A DNA stretch of 19,529 nucleotides, taken from NCBI GenBank assembly GCA_021793875.1, contig JAJYRX010000004.1:1-19529 (forward strand). The letters run 5' to 3'. Source of the DNA: Pseudomonadota bacterium (GTDB lineage Bacteria; Pseudomonadota; Gammaproteobacteria; Burkholderiales; Burkholderiaceae_B). This document shows, piece by piece, positions 1 to 6,826 of this stretch. Below the pieces are notes generated by a model. The model saw only the letters and a program-made list of their open reading frames with translations. It was not told the DNA's origin and did no database searches. Position numbers and translations under genes: made by a program. Within the stretch, counting starts at the first letter, position 1, and each line of letters begins with the position of its first letter.

Positions 1-300
1 ACCTGCAACACGGCCTATGCCAGTAATTATTCCGGCACCGGGTGATTCATTGTTGTAAACATCGTGAGCAGCCATAGGGGAAAGTTCCAGGAATGGTGAC
101 CCTGGATCAAGCAGGCGTTCTACACGTTCTCGGGGTAATAGTTTGCCACGATCTAAGTGACGCTGCCTGGCAGCTTCGCTGCCTCCCAAAGCGGTTTTAG
201 CAAGTTGTTTATGCAGGTCATCGACAACTGCTTGCATGGCTGCTGCGTTTTCCACAAAAGTTTGTGAACGCGGATTTATACGAGTTTCAATTACAGGCAT
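1..300 (-). CDS. liuB: Methylcrotonyl-CoA carboxylase beta (carboxyltransferase) subunit, N-terminal 100 residues
   Basis: Only the first 100 codons lie in the window; the gene runs off the left edge. The protein starts MPVIETRINPRS and carries the N-terminal pattern of biotin-dependent acyl-CoA carboxyltransferases: HLDRGKLLPRERVERLLDPG, then SPFLELSPMAAHDVYN and AGIITGIGRV. The tripeptide-rich GKLLPRERV block and the 'MAAHDVYN' stretch are typical of the 3-methylcrotonyl-CoA carboxylase beta chain rather than the propionyl-CoA enzyme. In leucine breakdown this subunit transfers carboxyl from biotin to 3-methylcrotonyl-CoA, the product of the isovaleryl-CoA dehydrogenase encoded upstream. 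The ATG is preceded by AGGAT at suitable spacing, and the gene follows the thiolase by 35 bases, so it is probably in the same operon. An acetyl/propionyl-type carboxyltransferase is the only real alternative. Confidence 0.9.
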   Translation of the reverse strand, partial: MPVIETRINPRSQTFVENAAAMQAVVDDLHKQLAKTALGGSEAARQRHLDRGKLLPRERVERLLDPGSPFLELSPMAAHDVYNNESPGAGIITGIGRVAG

Positions 301-335
301 TTTTTATCCTATAAAGAGCTTGTTATTTTAATTGA

Positions 336-1517
336 TTAAACTGCTTCTACGGCCATGGAGACGGCTTCTCCGCCACCTATGCAAAGCGAGGCTATACCGC
401 GCTTGCCGCCGGTTTTGTGCAGTGCGTTAACAAGAGTTACTAGTAATCTGGTACCAGATGCTCCTATTGGGTGTCCAAGTGCTGTAGCACCACCAAAAAT
501 ATTTACCTTGTTGTGTGGTAGATCTAGGTCTTGCATTGCCGCCATGGTAACTGCTGCAAATGCTTCATTTATTTCGTAAAGGTCTACATCGGTAGTATTC
601 CAACCAGCCTTAGTTAGTACTTTTTGTATGGATCCTATAGGAGCTGTTGTAAACCATTCTGGCTCTTGTGCATGCTGGCTATGTGCAATTATGCGTGCTA
701 ATGGTTTCAAGCCCATATTTTTGGCTGTGGATTCGCGCATTATTACTACTGCAGCTGCTCCATCGGATATTGAAGATGCGTTAGCAGCCGTAACTGTTCC
801 GTCCTTCTTAAATGCTGGGCGTAAATTAGGAATTTTTTCAGGCATAGCGCGGCCTGGGTTTTCGTCGGTATCGACAACTGTATCGCCTTTGCGCCCTTTT
901 ATAGTTACAGGCACAATTTCATCAGAAAAGCTGCCATTTCTGGATGCTTTCAAAGCCCTATCTAGTGACTCAAGGGCAAACGCATCTTGTTGCTCGCGTG
1001 TGAATTTGTATTTATCTACACACTGTTCGGCAAAAACCCCCATGGCAGTGCCGCGCTGATAGGCGTCTTCAAGGCCGTCTAATGCCATGTGATCGTATAC
1101 CGTTGAGTGACCATACCTGTAGCCTTCACGCCCTTTAAGTAGTAGATATGGTGCATTACTCATGCTTTCTTGACCACCAGCTACTACCACTTCCGCGCTA
1201 CCTGCCAGTAGCATATCGTGTCCCATCATTACTGTTTTTAAACCTGAACCACATACTTTATGTACTGTGGTACATCCAGCGGAAATAGGTAGCCCTGCTC
1301 CTAAAGCAGCCTGTCTAGCAGGTGCTTGGCCTTGGCCTGCCTGCAAAACATTACCAATAAGTACTTCATCTACTTTGTCTGCTGAAACTCCGGCTCTTTC
1401 TAGAGCTGATTTGATTGCTATAGAACCTAGCTCGTGCGCCGCCAGACTTGATAGACTGCCCATCATGGCGCCCATAGGAGTTCGTGCTATAGAAACGATT
1501 ACAATAGGATCAGACAT
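336..1517 (-). CDS. Acetyl-CoA acetyltransferase (thiolase)
   Basis: A 393-residue thiolase, the normal length for the biosynthetic/AtoB-type family. All three catalytic elements are present: the acyl-accepting Cys89 in HKVCGSGLK, His349 in GGATALGHPIGASG, and Cys379 in SLCIGGGEA, with the NEAFA motif at about 317-321. The enzyme interconverts two acetyl-CoA and acetoacetyl-CoA. In a leucine operon it would cleave acetoacetyl-CoA made from the acetoacetate end product. Its ATG overlaps the aceK stop codon by one base (TAATG), and its ribosome site AGGAGT lies inside the last codons of aceK, so translation is probably coupled. The sequence alone does not prove substrate chain length; acetoacetyl-CoA is inferred from the family and the locus. 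Confidence 0.93.
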   Translation of the reverse strand: MSDPIVIVSIARTPMGAMMGSLSSLAAHELGSIAIKSALERAGVSADKVDEVLIGNVLQAGQGQAPARQAALGAGLPISAGCTTVHKVCGSGLKTVMMGHDMLLAGSAEVVVAGGQESMSNAPYLLLKGREGYRYGHSTVYDHMALDGLEDAYQRGTAMGVFAEQCVDKYKFTREQQDAFALESLDRALKASRNGSFSDEIVPVTIKGRKGDTVVDTDENPGRAMPEKIPNLRPAFKKDGTVTAANASSISDGAAAVVIMRESTAKNMGLKPLARIIAHSQHAQEPEWFTTAPIGSIQKVLTKAGWNTTDVDLYEINEAFAAVTMAAMQDLDLPHNKVNIFGGATALGHPIGASGTRLLVTLVNALHKTGGKRGIASLCIGGGEAVSMAVEAV

Positions 1518-3343
1518 TATTTACTCCTGATATATTCAAATCTGCGTGAGGGCTCGTAGGGAAACATGTCGCTTAGTTTGCCCATGGCAACTTGCTCACG
1601 CGTGTTTTGCCACCATTGGGCTTCCAGTAGATCGCTGTGATACTTAAGAAACGCATCACGAACCTTTGGATTACCCAATAGAAAGAAACGGAACTCTTCG
1701 GGAAATACATCATTAGGCCCAACTGGGTACCATGGTTCAGCTGACAGCTCAGCTTCTTCATTGGGTGCTTCTGGTATTTTACGAAAATTCATTTCCGTCA
1801 TTTTCTGTATTTCATCGTAGTCATAAAAAACCACTCGCCCAAGACGGGTAACACCAAAGTTTTTGTATAACATGTCGCCAGGAAATATATTGGCAGCAGC
1901 AAGTTCTTTAATGGCATCCCCGTATTGTCGCACTATAGACTCAAGACTGGAGTCTTTAGCCCGCTGTATATAGATGTTAAGCGGTGTCATGCGACGTTCT
2001 ATGTAAACATGTTTAAGAACAATAACATCGTCTGTTTCTTCAATTTGAGCGGGGGTTTGATCGCGTAGTTCTTTTAGAAGCGCTGGAGCGAAACGGCTTT
2101 TTGGAAGTGCCACCTGAGAATACTCCCACGTGTCAGCCATGCGTCCAACCCTGTCATGTTTTTTTACTAGCAGGTATTTTGACCTTACAGTAGCGTTATC
2201 CATGTCGTCTTTACGTATGCGGTCGCGTATCATTTTAAAGACGTATGGATATGAAGGCTGAGTAAATACCGTCATAACTAGACCATGTATACCGGGGGCT
2301 ACATCGAAACAGTCGTGGGAATGTTCTAGGTGTTGAAGAAAGTCACGATAAAACAGTGTTTTACCTTGCTTGTGTAGGCCTATTGCTGTATAAATTTCCG
2401 CCTGCGGTTTTCTTGGAATAAGGCTACTTAAAAAGCGCACATAAGCTGACGGCACCTCCATATCTACCAGAAAATAAGCTCTGGTAAAACTAAACAGAGT
2501 GCTTAAGTCGTCGCTGGTATATAGAAGTGCGTCAGTGCGTAAGTGGCCGGACGCGTCGTGTATTAGTGGGATAGCAAAAGGGTATACCGTGTTGTGATTT
2601 ACCAACCGGCCAACTATGTAAGCGCCTTTGTTGCGAAAGAAAAGAGATTTAAGAGTGTGAACCTGACAGTCTGGCGCAAGACGCTGGTCGGTGGTCTTCT
2701 TAATAATATTGCGCAAATGATGCACAGCACGCCTAGATATTTTATGCACGTCAGATGGCAGATCTGTAAAAGGGGCTGCTAAACCATAGTCGGTTAGTAT
2801 GCTGCTAACGGTTTTTTCTATGCCATTTTTTAGTGGGTAATATGACCGATATGAAGGTTTTACGCCATCTAGATAGTCGGTGGATACCGCAGGACGCACA
2901 AACATAAAGTCGTTATTGTAGTAGCTGCGATGAAGTATACGGCAAGATACTGAATTGAAAAATGTTTCTGCGCATTCTGGTTGGTGATGATCTGCTAATA
3001 ACTTTATAAATTCTGTTTTAACCGACTGCCAGAAATCTAGTTGCTTGGCGGTGAATTCAAAGTGTTGATCTTCACTAGGTATGTAAGAATCTTTTAGCTG
3101 CTTTTTAAGGGTGTTGGTGCACTCATTAACACGAGTGTCGTAGTACTCAATACGTTCGCGCGTAAGTTGCTGTATACCCTGCCATTGTCTGGATTCAAAC
3201 AGCGATTTGGCGCGTTGGGCGCTATATCTAAATAGTGAGTAATGTCTGTTAAACCCATGTAGCATCAAACTGGCGACACTAGCCGGAGACAAGCCAGAGC
3301 TTGCCACCGGCTGTATGTTTATATGGTCACCAGAGTATTGCAT
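1517..3343 (-). CDS. aceK: Isocitrate dehydrogenase kinase/phosphatase AceK
   Basis: A 608-residue protein, slightly longer than the Escherichia coli enzyme, covering both AceK halves: an N-terminal regulatory helical region (about 1-335) and a C-terminal kinase-like fold. The ATP-binding loop is at 348-360 (VAPGIHGLVMTVF), followed by the lysine in VFKMIRD (Lys370). The catalytic/metal region is at about 487-511, with FPGDMLYKNFG and YDYDE. AceK reversibly phosphorylates isocitrate dehydrogenase and so switches carbon between the TCA cycle and the glyoxylate shunt. It usually follows aceBA in enteric bacteria; here it sits between isovaleryl-CoA dehydrogenase and a thiolase. Its ATG directly follows the dehydrogenase TAA with no spacer and no clear Shine-Dalgarno, and a small stem-loop immediately precedes it. 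Confidence 0.97.
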   Translation of the reverse strand: MQYSGDHINIQPVASSGLSPASVASLMLHGFNRHYSLFRYSAQRAKSLFESRQWQGIQQLTRERIEYYDTRVNECTNTLKKQLKDSYIPSEDQHFEFTAKQLDFWQSVKTEFIKLLADHHQPECAETFFNSVSCRILHRSYYNNDFMFVRPAVSTDYLDGVKPSYRSYYPLKNGIEKTVSSILTDYGLAAPFTDLPSDVHKISRRAVHHLRNIIKKTTDQRLAPDCQVHTLKSLFFRNKGAYIVGRLVNHNTVYPFAIPLIHDASGHLRTDALLYTSDDLSTLFSFTRAYFLVDMEVPSAYVRFLSSLIPRKPQAEIYTAIGLHKQGKTLFYRDFLQHLEHSHDCFDVAPGIHGLVMTVFTQPSYPYVFKMIRDRIRKDDMDNATVRSKYLLVKKHDRVGRMADTWEYSQVALPKSRFAPALLKELRDQTPAQIEETDDVIVLKHVYIERRMTPLNIYIQRAKDSSLESIVRQYGDAIKELAAANIFPGDMLYKNFGVTRLGRVVFYDYDEIQKMTEMNFRKIPEAPNEEAELSAEPWYPVGPNDVFPEEFRFFLLGNPKVRDAFLKYHSDLLEAQWWQNTREQVAMGKLSDMFPYEPSRRFEYIRSK

Positions 3344-3360
3344 TTAACGAGTTTCGTTAA
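3344..3360 (-). promoter_or_regulatory. Stem-loop at the liuA stop / aceK start junction
   Basis: On the transcribed minus strand the last bases of the dehydrogenase gene read TTAACGA-AAC-TCGTTAA, a perfect 7-bp stem with a 3-base loop. The stop codon TAA forms the end of the stem and the aceK ATG follows at once. This could restrain aceK initiation until ribosomes finishing the upstream gene open it. The inverted repeat is seen directly; the function is inferred. It is too weak and lacks a T-run, so it is not a terminator. Confidence 0.5.
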
Positions 3361-4522
3361 ATAACTCTCGCCCTATAAGCATTCGGCGAATTTCACTAGT
3401 ACCGGCGCCTATTTCGTAGAGCTTTGCGTCTCGCCACAGGCGACCAACTGGAAACTCGTTAATATAGCCGTTACCACCTAGTATTTGTATTCCTTCGCCA
3501 GCCATCCAGGTTGCTTTTTCAGCACAGTAAAGTATTACAGCTGCACAGTCTTTGCGGACCTGCCTTACATGGTCGGCACCCAGGTCGTCCAGATTTTTTC
3601 CAACTGCATAGCAAAATGCACGGCTTGCCTGCAAGGCTGTATACATATCAGCTACTTTGCCCTGTATAAGCTGGAATTCGCCTATAGATTGGCCGAACTG
3701 CTTACGATCGTGAATATATGGCACTACGTTATCCATTACTGCTTGCATTATGCCAAGAGGACCAGCAGCTAGAACTGCTCTTTCATAGTCTAAGCCGCTC
3801 ATAAGAACTTTTACGCCGCCGTTGAGCTCTCCTAGAATATTTTCTTCTGGGACTTCACAATCTTGGAATACCAGTTCACCGGTATGACTGCCTCGCATTC
3901 CTAGTTTGTCTAGTTTTTGTGCGATTGAAAACCCTTTAAACCCTTTTTCAATAATAAATGCGGTAATTCCACGCGCATTTGCAGAAGGGTCTGTTTTTGC
4001 GTAGACAACAAGGGTATCGGCGTCGGGACCATTAGTGATCCACATTTTGGAGCCGTTTAGTACGTAATGATCACCTTTTTTCTCGGCTCTGAGCTTCATG
4101 CTTACAACATCGGAACCAGCTCCGGTTTCGCTCATGGCAAGAGCGCCCACATGCTCACCACTTATTAACTTTGGCAGGTACTTTTGCTTTTGAGCTTCGT
4201 TACCGTTACGGTTTATTTGGTTCACACACAGATTAGAGTGTGCACCATAGGAAAGACCTATAGAGGCGCTTGCTCGGGAAATTTCTTCCATTGCTATCAT
4301 GTGTGCCAGATAGCCCATGTTAGTGCCACCGTATTCTTCATCGGCTGTCATACCAAGGACACCAAGCTCCCCCATTTTTTGCCACAAGTGCATGGGAAAC
4401 TGATCGGTTTCGTCAACCTCAGTTGCCAGAGGTGCTATTTCTGATTGAGCAAACTCGCGCACGGCATCGCGCAGCATGTCGATGTCGTCGCCCAAATTAA
4501 AGTTAAGACCGGGTAGATTCAT
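3344..4522 (-). CDS. liuA: Isovaleryl-CoA dehydrogenase
   Basis: An acyl-CoA dehydrogenase of 392 residues from the chosen start, matching bacterial isovaleryl-CoA dehydrogenases. The FAD/substrate signatures ALAMSETGAGSDVVSM and MWITNGPDAD are present. The isovaleryl-specific placement of the catalytic glutamate is clear in SGLDYERAVLAAGPLG (Glu247 from this start) rather than near the C-terminus, and the end carries GGNGYINEFPVGR and YEIGAGTSEIRR. It oxidises isovaleryl-CoA to 3-methylcrotonyl-CoA, passing electrons to ETF. The frame stays open up to a TTG at 4549, but that codon has no ribosome site. The ATG at 4522 has GGAG six bases upstream and gives the usual N-terminus (MNLPGLNFNLG), so I place the start there. 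It is the first gene after liuR and is preceded by a LiuR-like operator. Confidence 0.95.
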   Translation of the reverse strand: MNLPGLNFNLGDDIDMLRDAVREFAQSEIAPLATEVDETDQFPMHLWQKMGELGVLGMTADEEYGGTNMGYLAHMIAMEEISRASASIGLSYGAHSNLCVNQINRNGNEAQKQKYLPKLISGEHVGALAMSETGAGSDVVSMKLRAEKKGDHYVLNGSKMWITNGPDADTLVVYAKTDPSANARGITAFIIEKGFKGFSIAQKLDKLGMRGSHTGELVFQDCEVPEENILGELNGGVKVLMSGLDYERAVLAAGPLGIMQAVMDNVVPYIHDRKQFGQSIGEFQLIQGKVADMYTALQASRAFCYAVGKNLDDLGADHVRQVRKDCAAVILYCAEKATWMAGEGIQILGGNGYINEFPVGRLWRDAKLYEIGAGTSEIRRMLIGRELFNETR

Positions 4523-4567
4523 CAGTCGCTCCGAAAAAATATCCTGCAAAAGGGCAGATACATATTT

Positions 4568-4597
4568 ATATTACGTTTACGTAAACGTAAGATACAA
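4568..4597 (-). promoter_or_regulatory. LiuR operator within the liuA promoter
   Basis: Positions 4571-4590 form a perfect 20-base palindrome, TTACGTTTAC followed by its reverse complement GTAAACGTAA. Read on the minus strand it lies between a possible -35 (TTGTAT, 4592-4597) and a possible -10 (TAATAT, 4568-4573) 18 bases apart; a TATAAA slightly further downstream is another -10 choice. An operator in the promoter spacer is how MerR-family regulators normally work, and the regulator gene is adjacent. The palindrome is certain; the promoter elements are weak matches judged by eye. Confidence 0.82.
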
Positions 4598-4601
4598 GGG
4601 T

Positions 4602-5006
4602 TTACCCTTGATTTTTAGCAAGCTTATCTTGTTTCTGCTTAAGTAACTCTTCGCAATGTGCCTGTTGTGTGTTGATTTCTGCAAGTGTTTGCTCCAGATC
4701 TTGGCGCTGTTGTTCAAGCAGAGCTTTATGTTTGTTTAGTACGGTCATGTATTGCTTTAGCTGTACGACAGTATCGCCCGGGCCGTCATACATGTCTATC
4801 AAGCTTAAAATTTCTGATAATTGCAGGCCTAGTCGTTTACCTCGTAAGGCAAGTTTTAGTCGTGTTCTATCGCGAGCGTAATAAACCCTGTTACGTCCGT
4901 TACGCTCAGGTGAAACTATGCCTTGATCTTCATAGAACCTAATGGTGCGTGGAGTTATGGAAAACTCTTGTGCTAGATCGGATATTGTCCAGGTTTTTTG
5001 TGCCAT
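4602..5006 (-). CDS. liuR: MerR-family transcriptional regulator LiuR
   Basis: A 134-residue MerR-type protein. The N-terminal winged helix-turn-helix spans about 6-70 (TISDLAQEFSITPRTIRFYE, then RVYYARDRTRLKLALRGKRLGLQLSEI), followed by a heptad-like dimerisation helix rich in Q, L and K (about 75-130). There is no long effector-binding domain and no metal-binding cysteine cluster, which fits LiuR, the regulator of leucine and isovalerate degradation, rather than metal or drug sensors. It sits directly before isovaleryl-CoA dehydrogenase and is divergent from a metallo-hydrolase gene, with matching palindromes in both promoter regions, so it probably controls both and itself. The ribosome site is weak. 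The effector, probably an acyl-CoA of the pathway, cannot be read from the sequence. Confidence 0.9.
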   Translation of the reverse strand: MAQKTWTISDLAQEFSITPRTIRFYEDQGIVSPERNGRNRVYYARDRTRLKLALRGKRLGLQLSEILSLIDMYDGPGDTVVQLKQYMTVLNKHKALLEQQRQDLEQTLAEINTQQAHCEELLKQKQDKLAKNQG

Positions 5007-5034
5007 AGTATGCTTGCATTAATTGTGGATTGTT

Positions 5035-5063
5035 TTGCAGTTTACGTAAACGTAAATTATCAT
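5035..5063 (+). promoter_or_regulatory. LiuR operator in the liuR / metallo-hydrolase divergent promoter
   Basis: Positions 5041-5055 read TTTACGTAAACGTAA, identical over 15 bases to the right part of the palindrome before liuA. The left arm is degenerate here. On the plus strand it fills the 17-base spacer between a candidate -35 (TTGCAG, 5035-5040) and a candidate -10 (TATCAT, 5058-5063) for the metallo-hydrolase gene. It also lies about 35 bases upstream of the liuR start, so it may mediate autoregulation. Confidence 0.78.
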
Positions 5064-5101
5064 GCCACAATACATAGTCTAAAGTACAGTCAGGGGACAA
5101 C

Positions 5102-6172
5102 ATGAATACAGACGAGCAACAACTTGTATATCCATTTGAAAGTCTTCCAGAGTCTGGTAGCGCAATAAAGGTGGCAGAAGGCTTGTATTGGATACGTATG
5201 CCACTTCCATTTGCTCTTGACCACATAAACCTCTGGTTGTTAGAAGACGAGGTTGACGGTCGAAAAGGCTGGACAATAGTGGATTGTGGTGTCGCCCGTG
5301 ATGAGGTTAAAGAGCAGTGGGAGCAGGTGTTTAAAAACGTACTGGATGGTTTGCCTGTACTACGCGTAATAGTTACTCACATGCATCCTGATCATGTTGG
5401 CTTAGCAGATTGGTTATGCAAGCGTTGGGATGTGCCGCTATACATGACTATGACCGATTTCATGACCGCCCGTTTGTTCTCCATGCCTCCAGGGCCAAAC
5501 GGGTCTGGTGGGCCTACTGGTCCGGCTGCGGCAGATTTTTTCGCTAGTCATGGACTTACAGACGAAGACTCAAAGGAGAAAATTCGGCAGCGTGCTACTT
5601 ATTATCCTGGCTTGGTGCCCTCAGTGCCAGCTGAGTTTATTCGCATTAGTCACAATGATACTTTGCAAATAAATGGCCGCAAATGGCGTGTTATTGTTGG
5701 TTATGGTCACGCCCCCGAGCATGCTTCTCTTTGGTGCAGTGATATAAATGTATTAATTTCTGGTGATATGCTGCTACCGCGTATTTCAACAAACGTTAGT
5801 GTTTTCAATTATGAGCCTATGGGCAACCCTTTGCCACAATACCTGAATTCACTTCACGAATATAAAGATCTTCCAGATGACGCGCTTGTTTTGCCATCAC
5901 ACGGAAAACCTTTTAAAGGTATACATGTGCGCATAGCTCAGCAACATGCTCACCACAAAGAGCGCCTACAAGAGGTTATGGATGCTTGTATACATCCACA
6001 AACAACTGCGGATATAGTTCCCGTTCTGTTTAGACGCAAGCTGGATCTGCATCAGCTTACGTTTGCTATGGGAGAGGCACTGGCACATTTGCATGCTCTT
6101 TACTACGAAGGCAAACTTAAGCGAGAAGTAGACTCTTATGGCCTTATAAGGTTCTCAAAGACGCCTAATTAA
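5102..6172 (+). CDS. Metallo-beta-lactamase-fold hydrolase with C-terminal winged-helix region
   Basis: A 356-residue MBL-fold protein. Metal ligands are recognisable in order: THMHPDHVG (His93, His95, Asp97, His98), GHAPEHAS (His207), SGDML (Asp222) and PSHGKPF (His267). A Gly/Pro-rich insertion, PPGPNGSGGPTGP, lies at about 129-141. After 280 the helical segment through LDLHQLTFAMGEALAHLHALYYEGKLKR resembles the winged-helix tail of LACTB2-like hydrolases. There is no signal peptide, so it is cytoplasmic. AGGGGA precedes the ATG. It is divergent from liuR and has a LiuR-type box in its promoter, which ties it to leucine/isovalerate catabolism, perhaps as a thioesterase or hydrolase. The actual substrate is unknown. 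Its 3' end overlaps the next convergent gene by 18 bases. Confidence 0.9.
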   Translation: MNTDEQQLVYPFESLPESGSAIKVAEGLYWIRMPLPFALDHINLWLLEDEVDGRKGWTIVDCGVARDEVKEQWEQVFKNVLDGLPVLRVIVTHMHPDHVGLADWLCKRWDVPLYMTMTDFMTARLFSMPPGPNGSGGPTGPAAADFFASHGLTDEDSKEKIRQRATYYPGLVPSVPAEFIRISHNDTLQINGRKWRVIVGYGHAPEHASLWCSDINVLISGDMLLPRISTNVSVFNYEPMGNPLPQYLNSLHEYKDLPDDALVLPSHGKPFKGIHVRIAQQHAHHKERLQEVMDACIHPQTTADIVPVLFRRKLDLHQLTFAMGEALAHLHALYYEGKLKREVDSYGLIRFSKTPN

Positions 6173-6802
6173 CAGGCTTATTGCTAGGGCTATAAATACT
6201 AATCCGGTTATTTTATGCATTATCATGTGTATGCGATTGGACTGCTGTAGTAGCTCGCCAATATATCCGGAGGCAATGGCAATTGCACTGAATACCAATA
6301 GTGTAGCTAATATAAAAAGTGCTCCAAGAGCTACGGTTTGTATTGCTATTGACGTGTGTGCATGGGTTGTGAACTGAGGTAGAAAAGCCAGAAAAAATAA
6401 AGTAACTTTAGGGTTGCTAAGGTTCATAATAATGCCGCGCAAGTAAAGCTTGCTAGCAGCATTATTTTTGATTGATGATAATGGCCCTTTCAGCACATAA
6501 GCTTCTGTACTTTTCAGACTTTGCCATCCAAGATAAAAAAGGTACATTGCACCGGCTGTTTTTATTACAGTAAATATAATTGGCGAATTGGTAACTATAG
6601 CTGCTATACCTAACGTCACTGCCGCAGTATGGCCTATTAATCCTGTACATAAGCCAGCTACTACGCATAACCCCGCTTTGCGACCGTAAGCGACGGACTG
6701 AGACATTACGAAAATATTGTCTGGCCCTGGCGACAGGGCAAGTAAAATTGAAACAAAGAAAAAAGAAGTAACCGTTTCGATGGATATCATATAGGTAATC
6801 AT
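6155..6802 (-). CDS. LysE/RhtB-family amino-acid exporter
   Basis: A hydrophobic protein of 215 residues from this start, with about six predicted membrane segments. The RhtB/LysE signature appears early as LLALSPGPDNIFVMSQSVAYGRKAG, followed by YLFYLGWQSLKS and the central GIIMNLSNPKVTLFFLAFLPQF. The family exports amino acids or derivatives (homoserine, threonine, lysine, leucine) across the inner membrane. The frame is open to an ATG at 6871, but that would overlap the divergent metC start. I chose the ATG at 6802; 6790 (MISIETV) is equally plausible. Neither has a strong ribosome site. Standing head to head with a cystathionine beta-lyase gene, it could export a sulphur amino acid or homocysteine-related compound, which is only inference. 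Confidence 0.88.
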   Translation of the reverse strand: MITYMISIETVTSFFFVSILLALSPGPDNIFVMSQSVAYGRKAGLCVVAGLCTGLIGHTAAVTLGIAAIVTNSPIIFTVIKTAGAMYLFYLGWQSLKSTEAYVLKGPLSSIKNNAASKLYLRGIIMNLSNPKVTLFFLAFLPQFTTHAHTSIAIQTVALGALFILATLLVFSAIAIASGYIGELLQQSNRIHMIMHKITGLVFIALAISLLIRRL

Positions 6803-6826
6803 AGATAATTTTGAAGGTATAAGCAC

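Noticed and set aside
628..1059. 143-codon plus-strand open frame inside the thiolase gene
   Set aside because: It is fully antisense to a thiolase with all catalytic residues, has no recognisable protein features and no good ribosome site.
4595..4610. CAAGGGT-TT-ACCCTTG palindrome at the liuR stop codon as a terminator
   Set aside because: The 2-base loop is too tight for a normal hairpin and no T-run follows; it also overlaps the -35 region of the liuA promoter. It could be a minor binding site, but nothing supports that.
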